A stretch of 61,706 nt of DNA from Nitrospira sp. GTDB lineage: Bacteria; Nitrospirota; Nitrospiria; Nitrospirales; Nitrospiraceae. The notes under the pieces were generated by a model that was given only the letters and a program-made list of their open reading frames with translations, was not told where the DNA came from and made no database searches. Of this stretch, positions 1 through 10,669 are shown one piece after another (positions within the stretch are counted from its first letter, which is position 1; every line of letters begins with the position of its first letter). The DNA lies in contig JABMDL010000005.1 in NCBI GenBank assembly GCA_015903945.1, forward strand, positions 1 to 61,706, written 5' to 3'. The position numbers were made by a program, and so were the translations under genes.

Positions 1-2
1 TA

Positions 3-113
3 GCGGGGGCCATTCTGCTCCGACTCTACGTTGAACTGATGGAACTGCCTGCCACGCTTGCCCCATTACTGGTCCTCTTTCCGAAGACTTCTGATCATCA
101 AATTCTGCCGTGA
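3..113 (+). CDS. Possible C-terminal tail of a gene entering from the left
   Basis: One frame is open from the window edge to a TGA at 111-113. It would encode about 36 residues, rich in Leu, Ala and Pro (beginning AGAILLRLYVELMELPATLA). The composition is protein-like but the fragment is too short to recognise, and chance cannot be excluded. No start codon lies inside the window. Confidence 0.2.
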   Translation, partial: AGAILLRLYVELMELPATLAPLLVLFPKTSDHQILP

Positions 114-412
114 ACATGCGGCTAACCTGGGGGGTATGGACTGGCCTTGGGTGTCGAACGGTTTGAACATCTCACGCATGATCGCCGCTGAATAGGCTCA
201 AAATCCCGGCTTCGGCACTCAGCTCGAACTCGGTAGGCGCGAAATGTGAGAGGCCAACTAGACTGGGTAATAGCCCCACAGAGAAAGGTCCCCAACACCA
301 GCCCACGCACCTCTCTGGCAGCGGAGATTCACAGAGTTGAAACCGCCAATGTCGCGGGAATTGGGCCAAATATTCGTCCTTCGGAGAACCTCAAAAACTC
401 CTCCAGACTGGA
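114..412. other. Intergenic stretch, no gene supported
   Basis: The open frames here are all short and overlap one another on both strands. None has a convincing ribosome-binding site or a recognisable motif. The stretch is probably the region downstream of the tRNA-Ser gene. I see no hairpin with a T-tract clear enough to call a terminator. Confidence 0.4.
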
Positions 413-502
413 TGGCGGAGGGGGCGAGATTTGAACTCGCGGATGAGTTACCCCATCTCCGGTTTTCAAGACCGGTCCGTTCGGCCGCTCCGGCACCCCT
501 CC
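413..502 (-). tRNA. tRNA-Ser (anticodon UGA)
   Basis: Read on the minus strand, the gene starts GGAGGGG and ends CCCCTCC-G-CCA, giving a perfect 7 bp acceptor stem, a discriminator G and an encoded CCA. The anticodon arm reads CCGGTCTTGAAAACCGG, with UGA in the loop. The 90 nt length fits a class II tRNA with a long variable arm, as expected for serine. The T arm carries GAGTTCAAATCTC. It lies just downstream of serS on the same strand, so a tRNA-Ser and its synthetase are neighbours. Confidence 0.96.
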
Positions 503-528
503 AAACCGCACTTCGTCAGACCAGCGGG

Positions 529-1815
529 TCACTCTTTCACAATGCGTTCTTTTCCACCCATGTAAGGTCTCAGCGCTTCAGGAATCAAGACTGACCCATC
601 CGGCTGTTGGTAATTTTCTAGAATCGCTACCAGGGTTCGGCCAACCGCAAGGCCTGACCCGTTTAGCGTATGGACAAAGTCTGGTTTGGCCTCTTTCTTC
701 CCACCACCGACGCGATATCTGATGTTGGCCCGTCTGGCCTGAAACGATTCAAAATTGCTGCAGGATGAAATTTCCCGATACTGCCCCTGCGAAGGGAGCC
801 AGACTTCGAGGTCATAGGTCTTCGCGGACGAAAATCCCATGTCGCCGGCGCACAAGGTGACGACCCGATAGGGTAAATTCAAGTTCTGCAGGATGGACTC
901 AGCATGGCCGGTCAATCGCTCGAGCTCGTCATACGAACAATCAGGGGTTGTGAAGGCCACGAGTTCCACCTTATTGAATTGGTGCAGGCGGATCAGACCG
1001 CGGGTGTCTCTGCCGTACGAACCCGCCTCTCGTCTGAAACAGGGAGTACAAGCCGTGTATCGGATGGGTAGGCGGTCTTCACTGAGGATTTCCTCACGAT
1101 GGAGGTTGGTCAGCGGCACCTCGGCGGTGGGGATCAGAAACCAGTCTTCATCGCGCAATCGAAAGAGATCCTCCTCGAATTTGGGCAGCTGGCCGGTTCC
1201 GGTCATCGTCTGCCGATTGACCAATACGGGCGAAAGGATTTCTCGGTAGCCGTGTTGGGTGGTATGAAGATCGAGCATATAATCGATCAAGGCGCGCTCC
1301 ATTTTGGCGCCAGCCCCGCTTAACACAGCGAATCGAGCCCCAGCGATTTTCGCGGCCTGGTCGAAATCGAGAATCCCCAAGGCTTCCCCGATCTCCCAAT
1401 GAGGTTTGGGGGGGGAGGAGAAGGAAGGGATGGTGCCCCACCGGCGCACTTCAACATTCTGGGTCGAGTCGGTTCCCTGCGGAACGGTGTGATGCGGGAG
1501 ATTGGGGATGCATAACGCGAGGCCGTTCAACGTCTCTTCCGTGTCACGCAGACGCCCGTCAATTTCTTTGATCCGTTCTCCCACCTGCTTCATCGCCTCG
1601 ATGGCCTCATCGGCAGGTAGCTTAGCCCGCCGGCGTTGTGCCACGTCGTCGGAGCCTTTTTTGAGCTCGTGGCGCAGCTGCTCAACCTGTGTCGTCAGGG
1701 TCCGCCGTTCTTCGCTCAGCTTTTGGATGGTGTCCCAGGGAACGTCCCGCCCGCGCCGTTCCAGCGAGGTGCGGACCAAGTCCAAGTTGTCACGAAGATA
1801 TTTGAGGTCGTGCAT
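529..1815 (-). CDS. serS: Seryl-tRNA synthetase
   Basis: Charges tRNA-Ser with serine in the cytoplasm. With the start at 1815 the protein is 428 residues, normal for bacterial SerRS. Residues about 10-100 are the long helical coiled-coil arm that binds the tRNA variable arm. Class II motif 1 is near residues 159-184, motif 2 near 255-285 ([20 protein letters not shown]) and motif 3 near the C-terminus ([20 protein letters not shown]). A longer reading frame reaches 1869, but the ATG at 1815 gives the usual [10 protein letters not shown] beginning and has AAGGA just upstream. The tRNA-Ser(UGA) gene follows 26 bp downstream. The next gene on the other side is divergent. Confidence 0.97.
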   Translation of the reverse strand: MHDLKYLRDNLDLVRTSLERRGRDVPWDTIQKLSEERRTLTTQVEQLRHELKKGSDDVAQRRRAKLPADEAIEAMKQVGERIKEIDGRLRDTEETLNGLALCIPNLPHHTVPQGTDSTQNVEVRRWGTIPSFSSPPKPHWEIGEALGILDFDQAAKIAGARFAVLSGAGAKMERALIDYMLDLHTTQHGYREILSPVLVNRQTMTGTGQLPKFEEDLFRLRDEDWFLIPTAEVPLTNLHREEILSEDRLPIRYTACTPCFRREAGSYGRDTRGLIRLHQFNKVELVAFTTPDCSYDELERLTGHAESILQNLNLPYRVVTLCAGDMGFSSAKTYDLEVWLPSQGQYREISSCSNFESFQARRANIRYRVGGGKKEAKPDFVHTLNGSGLAVGRTLVAILENYQQPDGSVLIPEALRPYMGGKERIVKE

Positions 1816-1955
1816 GGCGCGTCCTTGCAAAGGCGTGTGGAATCTAGCATTCGAGTTATGGAGAGTCAACGAAACCGGTGCGTGCTGAGCCGGATGGCGC
1901 CGGCGACTACGCCGGGGGAATTGACAGCAAGTGGGGGCAAGGGACAGGATGGAGC

Positions 1956-2969
1956 ATGCGAACCGTTTCTAACCCGCCCAATCCGTTTGAATCACAATAT
2001 CGCGAACTGTTGGAACCGGTTCGTACGGCTAAATTGACCGTCTATGAAGACGAGACACGCGAAATTCTAAGCCGGAACGACAGCCCGGACCTGCCTTTCC
2101 GATGGAGTGTGAATCCCTATCGGGGATGTTTTCATGCCTGCGCCTATTGTTATGCGCGGTCGTCGCATGAGTACTGGGGGTTTGGTGCGGGAACGGATTT
2201 TGACAGCAAGCTCATCGTCAAGGACGATGCGCCGCGGCTGTTGCGGCACGCATTCAACCGGCAGTCATGGGGCGGAGAGCTGATCGTCTTCTCAGGGAAC
2301 ACGGATTGCTATCAGCCGTTGGAGGCGACGTATGGCCTCACCAGGGCCTGTCTATCCGTGTGTGCGGAATATCGCAATCCCATCGGCATCATTACAAAGG
2401 GCGCCTTGGTGCTGAGGGACATCGATATCTTGAAACAACTGAGCGAGGAGGCCTGGGTGCGGGTCTACCTCAGTGTTCCTTTTGCCTCTGACGAGGTGGC
2501 CCGCAGGGTCGAGCCGCATGCGCCATCGATCATCAAGCGGTTCGAGACCCTGAAGGCACTGGCGGATGCAGGGATTGCCACAGGAATCTCCATTGCCCCC
2601 GTGATTCCCGGCTTGAACGAGGACGATATCCCTGAGTTGTTGGACCGCGCACATCAGGCCGGCGCACGCACCGCCTGTGCAGCTCTGCTCAGATTATCCG
2701 GCAGCGTTGAGCCGGTTTTCTTGGAGCGCATGACGGAGGCGTTTCCAGACCGAATCGGAAAGATCGTCAACCGATTGCGGGAGGTACGGGGAGGCACACT
2801 GACGGAGAGTGAATTCTTCCGGCGGCAGAGGGGGCAGGGAACATATTGGGATGTGATCGAGCAATTGTTTTCGTTGGCCAAGCGGCGGGCCGGATTTGTC
2901 GAGGAAGACGCCGGCGCCATGCCCCGGACCTTTCGGCGTCCTGGCAGTGAGCAGACGGTATTGTTTTGA
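1956..2969 (+). CDS. PA0069/SplB-like radical SAM protein
   Basis: The N-terminal part reads NPPNPFE, then [16 protein letters not shown] at about residues 53-68. The C-x3-C-x2-C there (Cys58, 62, 65) binds the [4Fe-4S] cluster that cleaves S-adenosylmethionine. This cysteine arrangement and the flanking NPYRGC motif are typical of the PA0069 family of radical SAM proteins, which are related to spore photoproduct lyase and often labelled DNA repair photolyase. The true substrate is not established. The chosen ATG at 1956 leaves 337 residues and has AGGA upstream. The frame stays open back to 1878, so a longer form starting there is possible. It is divergent from serS and probably shares a transcript with the rhodanese gene 9 bp downstream. 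Confidence 0.85.
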   Translation: MRTVSNPPNPFESQYRELLEPVRTAKLTVYEDETREILSRNDSPDLPFRWSVNPYRGCFHACAYCYARSSHEYWGFGAGTDFDSKLIVKDDAPRLLRHAFNRQSWGGELIVFSGNTDCYQPLEATYGLTRACLSVCAEYRNPIGIITKGALVLRDIDILKQLSEEAWVRVYLSVPFASDEVARRVEPHAPSIIKRFETLKALADAGIATGISIAPVIPGLNEDDIPELLDRAHQAGARTACAALLRLSGSVEPVFLERMTEAFPDRIGKIVNRLREVRGGTLTESEFFRRQRGQGTYWDVIEQLFSLAKRRAGFVEEDAGAMPRTFRRPGSEQTVLF

Positions 2970-2978
2970 TATGGAGGG

Positions 2979-3365
2979 ATGATGATCCACCATCCGGGGT
3001 TCTTGCGGTTGGTCGAGCAAGTGAAGCAGCGTGTCAAGGAACAGACGGTGAGTGAGGTCATGGCGCGGCTCAATCGGGGAGAGGCGTTTCATTTTATCGA
3101 TGTGCGTGAGGATAGGGAGTTCGCAACGGATCATGCGAAGGGAGCGCGGCACTTGGGGAAGGGAATCATCGAACGCGACATCGAGACAGTGATCCCGGAC
3201 AAAAAGGCCCCGATCGTCCTCTATTGCGGCGGCGGATTTCGGTCGGTGTTGGCCGCTGACGCCTTACAACAAATGGGATATGGCAACGTGGTCTCGATGG
3301 CGGGAGGGATCCGGGGGTGGCGGGAGGCGGGCTATCCTCTGGACAAGCCGTCTTCCGCTATGTGA
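2979..3365 (+). CDS. Single-domain rhodanese (sulfurtransferase-like)
   Basis: A 128-residue protein with one rhodanese domain. The family hallmarks are FIDVREDREFATDHAKGARH near residues 39-58 and the active-site loop CGGGFRS, with the catalytic cysteine at about residue 83. The end has GIRGWREAGYPLD, also typical. Such proteins carry a persulfide sulfur in the cytoplasm, but the acceptor cannot be read from sequence. The gene begins ATGATG. The SD-like GGAGGG at 2973-2978 is nearly adjacent to the first ATG, so 2982 is the more comfortable start. It lies directly after the radical SAM gene and converges with the ompH gene 3 bp away. Confidence 0.88.
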   Translation: MMIHHPGFLRLVEQVKQRVKEQTVSEVMARLNRGEAFHFIDVREDREFATDHAKGARHLGKGIIERDIETVIPDKKAPIVLYCGGGFRSVLAADALQQMGYGNVVSMAGGIRGWREAGYPLDKPSSAM

Positions 3366-3368
3366 AGG

Positions 3369-3920
3369 CTACTTGTTCGTCAGATCAAACTCCTTGATGA
3401 CCTGCTCCGTCAAATCGATCGCATCCTTGTTGTAGATGACGATTTTCACGGTCTGTTCGCTGCCCTTGTCCACGACGAGCGAAAACCCTCCCTTCTCCGC
3501 GGTGGTCTTGGTCGCCGCCGAAATCTTCTTCATGTACTCGTCGACCAGTTCCTTTTGCTTCTTCTGAAGCTCCTGGTTAAAGTCCTGCGCACGTTTCTGG
3601 AAATCCTGAACCTTGGTCCGGAACTGCGTCTCTTTCTCTTTCTTTTCCGTCTCGCTCATCTTCGGCAACTGATCCTTGATCTGCTTCTCGTAGTTGCGCA
3701 GCTCTTCCTCGTCCTTGGATAGGAGTTTTTGCCGAACGGTCACATATTCTTTCAGCCCGTCGAGGGCTCGTTTGCCGGCTTTTGATTTTTCCAAGACGGT
3801 TTGAGGATCCACGACCCCCATTTTGAAGGAGTCGGACGCATAGCCGGGTAGCGAACACAGCACGAGCATCAGGGGAGTCAACAACGCAACGCACACCATC
3901 CGCAGAACAGCGATTCGCAT
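3369..3920 (-). CDS. OmpH/Skp family periplasmic chaperone
   Basis: From the ATG at 3920 this is a 183-residue precursor. It has a signal peptide ending near PGYASDS, then the short MGVVDPQTVLEKSKAGKRAL strand typical of Skp. A long charged, Lys/Glu/Gln-rich helical coiled coil follows, and the C-terminal part returns to beta strands (GFSLVVDKGSEQTVKIVIYN). Skp-type proteins bind unfolded outer-membrane proteins in the periplasm. The frame extends upstream to 4013, but the ATG at 3920 is preceded by AAGGAG and starts the signal peptide, so I use it. Usually skp sits next to bamA; here it is alone, followed upstream by a small hypothetical gene on the same strand. Confidence 0.88.
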   Translation of the reverse strand: MRIAVLRMVCVALLTPLMLVLCSLPGYASDSFKMGVVDPQTVLEKSKAGKRALDGLKEYVTVRQKLLSKDEEELRNYEKQIKDQLPKMSETEKKEKETQFRTKVQDFQKRAQDFNQELQKKQKELVDEYMKKISAATKTTAEKGGFSLVVDKGSEQTVKIVIYNKDAIDLTEQVIKEFDLTNK

Positions 3921-3999
3921 GGACACTCCTTCTACAACCGTTGGTGAAAGAAGAACCTCGGCAGAATAACCGCGCAGTACTGGTCTGTCAAGCAAACCG

Positions 4000-4410
4000 C
4001 TACCATGAATCAAAGGTGATGGATTCGACGCTGAGAGAAGCCTCGACGCCGTACTTCCATTTCAATCGTCGAGCAACCGCCCGCAATGCTTGCTCATTGA
4101 CAAGGTCTGGAGCAAAGGGGTCCTGGACTTTCCTGAGGCGCTCCGATGACAGGGCGGGCTTGTATCCCAATTCTTTCATGGCTAGTGCCAGCACATTCAA
4201 CTGGGTCATGCGCGAGGCCTGGTTCAGGTCGGCTAATGCCGTTTCCGCAGACATGCCGGGCGAACTGATGTTTTGCAAAAATTGGATCGCTCGGGCTTTC
4301 AATTCTGCACGCTGGAGATCCGTGAGCGTCGGCAAGGTCAGCTCAACCAATAAGGCATTTGTGGAGCCGGCAAACGACGGTATGCCGAAAATCCGGACGA
4401 GAAGACTCAT
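4000..4410 (-). CDS. Hypothetical protein
   Basis: A 136-residue protein of unknown function. It starts MSLLVRIFGIPSFAGS, then has an amphipathic alpha-helical middle (LQRAELKARAIQFLQ and similar). The ATG at 4410 has a strong AAGGAGG eight bases upstream, which is why I prefer it to the ATG eight codons earlier. No signal peptide, metal-binding motif or known domain is visible. It lies 79 bp upstream of the ompH gene on the same strand and may be cotranscribed with it. Confidence 0.6.
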   Translation of the reverse strand: MSLLVRIFGIPSFAGSTNALLVELTLPTLTDLQRAELKARAIQFLQNISSPGMSAETALADLNQASRMTQLNVLALAMKELGYKPALSSERLRKVQDPFAPDLVNEQALRAVARRLKWKYGVEASLSVESITFDSW

Positions 4411-4675
4411 TGCACCTCCTTGAGCCGTACGCAAATGAGAGTCACGACACGCGGGGCAGTCTACTCAAACCCACGAAGGTTTTCCACCATGTTGCGACCT
4501 CAATTCTCTCATTGTTATGAGACATCCGAAAGGGGAACGTAGGGCTCAGTCTGTGTGATTCATCGCTGGCCTGTTCTGGCTGGGATGGTATAGACGGCAC
4601 TTGGTCATGCGGTTCGAAGCGCCATATAGGTCTAGCGGTTCGTGCAATTCTGGATGGAGGATTGCCGATCTCTCA
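4411..4675. other. Intergenic spacer between bioA and the hypothetical gene
   Basis: 265 bp with no open frame of convincing quality, no tRNA and no clear hairpin with T-tract. It lies downstream of bioA and upstream of the small minus-strand gene, so it may hold that gene's promoter. I could not pick out -35 and -10 boxes. Confidence 0.4.
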
Positions 4676-6043
4676 TCAGCCGGTGGTTGATGTCTCAATG
4701 GAGAGTTTTAGTACTCCAATTATTTGCCGTAGTTCCACCAACGATGTAGCCAGCGGTGGCACCAGCACGAGTACATTTCCGATTGGTCTGATGATCAGGC
4801 CCCTCGTCCGTGCGGCTGTCGCGACGCGATGGCCGATTCTGGCTTCAAGCGGGTACGGCTCTTTGGACTTGCGGTTTTTCACGAGTTCGATTCCCGCCAT
4901 AAATCCTTGTTGCCGAATGTCTCCCACATGCTCCATGTTTGCCAGGGGCCGAAGGAGGCGGGAGAAGGCTGCGATCTTCGGACGCAGCTGGGCGAGAGTC
5001 CGCTCCTTTTGAAAAACCTCTAGATTGGCCAGAGCTAAGGCGCAGCCGAGTTGATTTCCGGTGTAGCTGTGGCCGTGGAAAAATGTCTTGAACTCCTCAT
5101 ATTTCCCCAAGAACGCGTTGTAGATTTCCTCGGTCGTGAGGGTTGCGGCAAGCGGCATGTAGCCGCCGGTCATGCCTTTGCTGATAGCCATCAGATCCGG
5201 TGTCACGTCCTCGTGGTTGCAGGCGAACATCTTGCCCGTACGACCAAATCCGGTGGCGACTTCGTCTGCGATCAACAGCACTCGGTACTGTGTGCAAAGA
5301 TCGCGGATTCGTCTCAAATAGCCCGGAGGATGGGCAACCATGCCGGCAGCGGCCTGTATCAGCGGTTCGATGACGAATCCCGCCAATTCCCGGTGATGGG
5401 TTTTGAGCAGCTGTTCAATGGGATCAAGGCAGGCCATGCGGCAGGAGGGGTATTCCAATTTCAATGGGCAGCGGTAGCAGTAGGGCGGCTCTGCTTCCAG
5501 GGTTGGGAAGAGCAAGGGCTTGAAGCGTGAATGAAAGAGGTCGATGTTACCGACACTGACGGCGCCAATGGTGTCGCCATGATAGGCAAGTTTCAAATGA
5601 AGAAACGTATTTTTCGGACCGGCCCCGGGATGCTGTTGCTGCCAGTATTGCACGGCCATCTTTAGCGCAATCTCAATAGCGGTCGAGCCGTTATCTGAAT
5701 AGAAGACACGAGCGAGACCCTTTGGGGCTATCCGAATCAACGCACGGGCGAGTTCAATCGCCGGTGGGTTGGAGAGCCCCAGAAAGGTGGAGTGCGCGAT
5801 TTTCCCGAGTTGCTGTGTGAGCGCACGGTTCAGAGTCGGATGCCCATGCCCGTGGAGATTGACCCAGATCGACGAGGTGCCGTCGAGGTAGCGGTTGCCT
5901 TCGGTGTCGATGAGGTAGGCTCCCTTGCCGCGCTCAATGATGAGCGGTTGTTCCTGTTCCCATTCTTGCATCTGGGTAAAGGGATGCCAGAGATATTGTC
6001 GGTCCCAGTCTGCGAGTTGTCGTGTTGCCGGTTTGTGTGCCAT
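4676..6043 (-). CDS. bioA: Adenosylmethionine--8-amino-7-oxononanoate aminotransferase
   Basis: Makes 7,8-diaminononanoate in biotin synthesis, using S-adenosylmethionine as amino donor and pyridoxal phosphate. The 455-residue protein has the BioA start WHPFTQMQEW, the glycine-rich phosphate-binding DNGSTAIEIALKMA around residue 117, Asp260 of the ADEVATGFGRTG stretch, and the PLP lysine at about residue 289 in AISKGMTGGYMP. A cysteine cluster C-x2-C-x8-C-x3-C at about 189-205 sits in an insertion seen in some long BioA proteins and might bind a metal. No other biotin genes are adjacent; the oxoamine synthase at 50.4 kb looks like a capsule-locus gene rather than bioF. Confidence 0.93.
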   Translation of the reverse strand: MAHKPATRQLADWDRQYLWHPFTQMQEWEQEQPLIIERGKGAYLIDTEGNRYLDGTSSIWVNLHGHGHPTLNRALTQQLGKIAHSTFLGLSNPPAIELARALIRIAPKGLARVFYSDNGSTAIEIALKMAVQYWQQQHPGAGPKNTFLHLKLAYHGDTIGAVSVGNIDLFHSRFKPLLFPTLEAEPPYCYRCPLKLEYPSCRMACLDPIEQLLKTHHRELAGFVIEPLIQAAAGMVAHPPGYLRRIRDLCTQYRVLLIADEVATGFGRTGKMFACNHEDVTPDLMAISKGMTGGYMPLAATLTTEEIYNAFLGKYEEFKTFFHGHSYTGNQLGCALALANLEVFQKERTLAQLRPKIAAFSRLLRPLANMEHVGDIRQQGFMAGIELVKNRKSKEPYPLEARIGHRVATAARTRGLIIRPIGNVLVLVPPLATSLVELRQIIGVLKLSIETSTTG

Positions 6044-6045
6044 GG

Positions 6046-6130
6046 TGCGTTATGCGTCAACCGTCATTCGTCAATCGCGGGGAGGGATCGGATTGCTTGC
6101 CGGTTGACGTGTGACGCCTGACGATTGACG
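6046..6130. repeat. Short TGACG/CGTCA-rich intergenic repeat
   Basis: The spacer between bioA and lepA is packed with CGTCA and TGACG words, including CGTCAATCG answered by CGATTGACG as an inverted repeat. Similar low-complexity spacers occur at 20345-20379 and 43085-43155. Function unknown; it precedes the lepA promoter and may form a hairpin. Confidence 0.45.
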
Positions 6131-6169
6131 AAGCCTGTGCGGCGCGGATTATACGGGCGGGCGATTTCT

Positions 6170-6198
6170 TTGACAACCCGGAGGGCAGTTACTATAAT
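6170..6198 (+). promoter_or_regulatory. Consensus sigma-70 promoter for the lepA operon
   Basis: TTGACA at 6170-6175 and TATAAT at 6193-6198 match the housekeeping sigma-factor consensus at all twelve positions, with the ideal 17 bp spacer. Transcription would start near 6205, leaving a leader of only about 20 nt before the lepA start at 6227. This would be a strong, constitutive promoter for the long downstream run of genes. Confidence 0.85.
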
Positions 6199-6226
6199 GT
6201 GCCGATTTTTAGAAATGAGCTAGGAT

Positions 6227-8026
6227 TTGCAAAGCCTTATACGCAATTTCTCGATCATCGCCCATATCGATCACGGCAAATCAACCCTCGCTGACCGGTT
6301 CCTCGAAGCCACAGGCGCAGTCACGGCCCGAGAGGCCAAAGAGCAGATTCTCGATGCCATGGACCTTGAACGGGAACGTGGCATAACGATCAAGGCTCAC
6401 GCGGTGGCGATCCGGTACAGGGCCAAGGATGGGAAGGTCTATGCCTTGCATTTGATCGATACGCCGGGGCACGTCGATTTCACATACGAGGTATCCAGAA
6501 GTTTGGCCGCCTGCGAGGGGTCGCTCTTGTTGGTCGATGCGACACAGGGAGTGCAAGCGCAGACCATCGCCAACGTCAATCTGGCGATGGCCAACAAGCA
6601 CGTGATTATTCCGGTGATCAACAAAATCGATTTGGCCAGCGCGGACGTCGAAGGCACCAAGCAATCCATTGCCGAAGTGTTGATGTTGGATGACACCGAC
6701 ACGATGCCGATCAGCGCCAAGGAAGGGCGCGGCGTTCCGGAAGTCTTAGAGGCAATCATCGAACGGATTCCTCCGCCGTCCGGCGATCCGCAGGCGCCGC
6801 TCAAGGCGCTGATTTTCGATTCCTGGTTTGATAACTACCAAGGCGTGATCGTCTTGATCCGTGTAGTGGACGGTGCTGTGCGCCCGGGTATGAAGATTAA
6901 GGTGATGTCGAACGACCGCGTCTTTGAAGTGATGGAGGTCGGCCAGTTCACGCCGAAGCGGGTGAAGAAGACAGAGATCTTGACCGGTGAAGTCGGTTAT
7001 CTCTGCGCCAACATGAAAGAAGTGGCGGACGTGAAGATCGGCGATACGATGACAGACGCCGTTCAGCCGACAACCGAACCGCTTCCCGGTTATAAGGAGG
7101 TGAAGCCGCTGGTCTTTTGCGGACTCTATTCGACCGACACGGCGAAATATGAAGACCTGCGCGATGCACTCGTGAAGTTACGGCTCAACGACTCGTCCTT
7201 TGTCTATGAACCGGAAACATCGCTCGCACTCGGCTTCGGCTTCCGGTGCGGCTTCTTGGGCCTGCTGCATATGGAAATTATCCAAGAGCGGCTGGAGCGG
7301 GAATATGGGCTGACTCTCATCACCACGGCGCCCACCGTGGTCTACCGGGTGACGACGACCAAAGGAGAAGTCTTGGAGATCGACAATCCGGCCGAACTGC
7401 CGCCGCCCAGCAGCATCGAGCGGTTCGAGGAACCGTTCATTCTGACGACGGTCATCACGCCGGAGCGGTACATGGGGGCCATTCTCCAGCTATGCCAGGA
7501 GCGCCGGGGGATTCAACGCAGTATCCAGTTCCTCGATCCAACCCGTGTGATGATCAGCTATGAAATGCCGTTAAATGAAGTCATTCTCGACTTCTACGAT
7601 AAACTGAAGTCGCGCACGCAGGGGTACGCCTCGCTCGACTATGAGCTGCTCGGCTATCGGGAGTCTGATCTCGTGAAGCTCGATATTTTGCTCAATGGGG
7701 AAGCGGTGGACGCGCTCTCGTTCATTACTCATCGTGAGCGCTCCTATCCGCGTGGGCGCCAGTTGGCGGAGAAAATGAAGGAGCTGATCCCCCGGCAGAT
7801 GTTTGAGATAGCAATTCAGGCGGCTATCGGCAACAAGATCATTGCGCGCGAGACGATCGGTGCGATGAAGAAGAATGTCACCGCCAAATGCTACGGGGGC
7901 GACATTACGCGCAAACGCAAACTGCTGGAAAAACAAAAAGAAGGCAAGAAACGGATGAAAGCCGTTGGCAGTGTTGAAGTCCCGCAAGAAGCGTTTCTCG
8001 CGATTCTCAAAGTCGGTGAAGAATGA
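6227..8026 (+). CDS. lepA: Elongation factor 4 (LepA)
   Basis: Ribosome-associated GTPase of the EF-G/EF-Tu superfamily; LepA back-translocates or helps stalled and assembling ribosomes. The 599 residues match the family length. G1 is AHIDHGKST, switch [15 protein letters not shown]4 NKIDLAS, and the LepA-specific C-terminal domain ends ...[16 protein letters not shown]. The only start compatible with the family N-terminus ([18 protein letters not shown]) is TTG at 6227, because an in-frame TAG lies two codons upstream. The leader is very short and the SD-like GAG/TAGGA is poorly spaced. First gene of a run that continues to plsY; its stop overlaps the lepB start. Confidence 0.97.
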   Translation: MQSLIRNFSIIAHIDHGKSTLADRFLEATGAVTAREAKEQILDAMDLERERGITIKAHAVAIRYRAKDGKVYALHLIDTPGHVDFTYEVSRSLAACEGSLLLVDATQGVQAQTIANVNLAMANKHVIIPVINKIDLASADVEGTKQSIAEVLMLDDTDTMPISAKEGRGVPEVLEAIIERIPPPSGDPQAPLKALIFDSWFDNYQGVIVLIRVVDGAVRPGMKIKVMSNDRVFEVMEVGQFTPKRVKKTEILTGEVGYLCANMKEVADVKIGDTMTDAVQPTTEPLPGYKEVKPLVFCGLYSTDTAKYEDLRDALVKLRLNDSSFVYEPETSLALGFGFRCGFLGLLHMEIIQERLEREYGLTLITTAPTVVYRVTTTKGEVLEIDNPAELPPPSSIERFEEPFILTTVITPERYMGAILQLCQERRGIQRSIQFLDPTRVMISYEMPLNEVILDFYDKLKSRTQGYASLDYELLGYRESDLVKLDILLNGEAVDALSFITHRERSYPRGRQLAEKMKELIPRQMFEIAIQAAIGNKIIARETIGAMKKNVTAKCYGGDITRKRKLLEKQKEGKKRMKAVGSVEVPQEAFLAILKVGEE

Positions 8027-8792
8027 GCGTCGATCCGAACCAGGCAAACCTTGACAAGCTTTCCGGCCCCTCAAGTGGTGGTTCGCCGGCCGCTGAGCCC
8101 GAGGCGAAGTTATCGGAACAGAGCACCGGCCAGGCCGGAGCGAAATCGATCATCCGAGAATATTCGGAAGCGATCATCGTCGCGTTGTTGTTGGCCTTTG
8201 CGATCCGCGTGTTTGTCGTGCAAGCCTTCAAGATTCCGTCCGGCTCGATGATCCCAACGCTGCAAATCGGGGACCATATCTTGGTCAGTAAACTCTCGTA
8301 CGGATTGCAGTGGCCGGCTGATTGCAAGTTGCAATGGAACTTCCCCCCGGTGAATTGCTATACATCCAAGACAGTGATCGAGTTCGGGAAGCCGCAGCGC
8401 GGCGACATCATCGTGTTCCGGTTTCCTGAAGACGAGGAAAAGGATTTCATCAAGCGCATCGTCGGCACGCCGGGCGATACGGTGCAGGTGCGCAACAAGG
8501 TCGTACTGGTCAACGGGCAGCCGCTCGACGACAAGGCCTTTACACAGCGCGTTGATCCGGGCATGATCGACGGCACGATCAATCCGCGCGACAATTTCGG
8601 GCCGGTCACGGTGCCGGAAGCCTCGTATTTCGTGATGGGTGACAACCGCGATCAAAGCCTGGACAGTCGGTTTTGGGGGTATGTGCGGGAAGAAAAAATC
8701 CGCGGCAAAGCGTTCCGGATTTACTGGTCGTGGAGTGGGCAGGGGAATTGGACGGAGTGGGTCCGGTGGGAACGATTCGGCAAGGCCATTCA

Positions 8793-8796
<4 letters not shown>
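8023..8796 (+). CDS. lepB: Signal peptidase I
   Basis: Membrane-bound Ser/Lys protease that removes signal peptides from exported proteins on the periplasmic face. The 257-residue protein has a polar N-terminus, one membrane helix at about residues 48-68, then the catalytic serine at about 75 ([11 protein letters not shown]) and the general-base lysine at about 144 ([11 protein letters not shown]). The C-terminal box [15 protein letters not shown] is also present. Only one N-terminal membrane segment is visible, unlike the two of E. coli LepB. Start overlaps the lepA stop by 4 bp (ATGA) and its stop overlaps the next start, so translation is probably coupled. Confidence 0.96.
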
Positions 8797-9825
<1,029 letters not shown>

Positions 9826-9833
<8 letters not shown>

Positions 9834-10620
9834 GCCCTCGCGTCCAGTCATCGTCGTCATTCCGGCCCGGTACGGCTCGTCCCGCTTTCCTGGCAAGCCG
9901 CTGATCTCGATCAACGGCAAGCCGCTGATCCAGCATGTGTATGAACAGGCTGCGGCCTGCAAGTCGGTCTCGGACGTTCTGGTGGCGACGGACGACGACC
10001 GCATCAAGGAGACGGTTGAACGGTTCGGAGGGCGCGTCGTCAAGGTCGACGGGAATTTTAACACTGGAACCGACCGAGTTGCTGCGGTGGCACGTATGTT
10101 CGCGGGAGAGTTCTTCGTGAACATGCAGGGTGACGAAATCCCACTCAACCCGCAGCTATTGGCCGATCTTATTGATCCGTTTATCAGGAGCGGAGCCGAA
10201 ATTGGCACGCTGAAACGGGTACTAGACACAACGGAGGAACTGCACAATCCGGCCGTGGTCAAAGTAGTCACGGACTCCCGTGGTTATGCGCTCTATTTTT
10301 CAAGAGCGCCGATTCCGTTTGTTCGTGACGATCCTCACCGCCGCGCCATCGGTGGACTGCACTACATCCATCTGGGCGTCTACATGTTTACGAAAGAAAC
10401 GCTGCTGAAATATGCCGCGTTGCCGACCAGTCCATTGGAAGAAGCCGAAAAGTTGGAACAGCTGCGGGCGTTGGAGAACGGTATGCGCATGAGAGTCTGG
10501 GAAACCGGGCACGCATCCCTTCGGGTTGATCAGCCGGAAGATGTGCCGGGTGTTGCCGAGAAACTGCAGCAATTCAACGCCCTCAAGCGTGAGCTCAAGG
10601 GGGCGGTGTGGGCCCGATGA
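9826..10620 (+). CDS. kdsB: CMP-Kdo synthetase (3-deoxy-manno-octulosonate cytidylyltransferase)
   Basis: Activates Kdo with CTP to CMP-Kdo, the donor for lipid A and for capsule poly-Kdo linkers. The 264-residue length is typical. N-terminal [17 protein letters not shown] is the nucleotide-binding signature, followed by LVATDDDRI and the metal-site MQGDEI (residues about 102-107). The C-terminal end carries RVDQPEDV. It overlaps rfaE1, and pyrG, which makes the CTP it uses, starts 50 bp downstream. It would supply the KpsC/KpsS enzymes encoded at the right end of the window as well as LPS. Confidence 0.95.
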
Positions 10621-10669
10621 GAAGGTCATGCGGATCAGAGTTGTCAGAGCTCAGATGGTGGAGGCAGCC

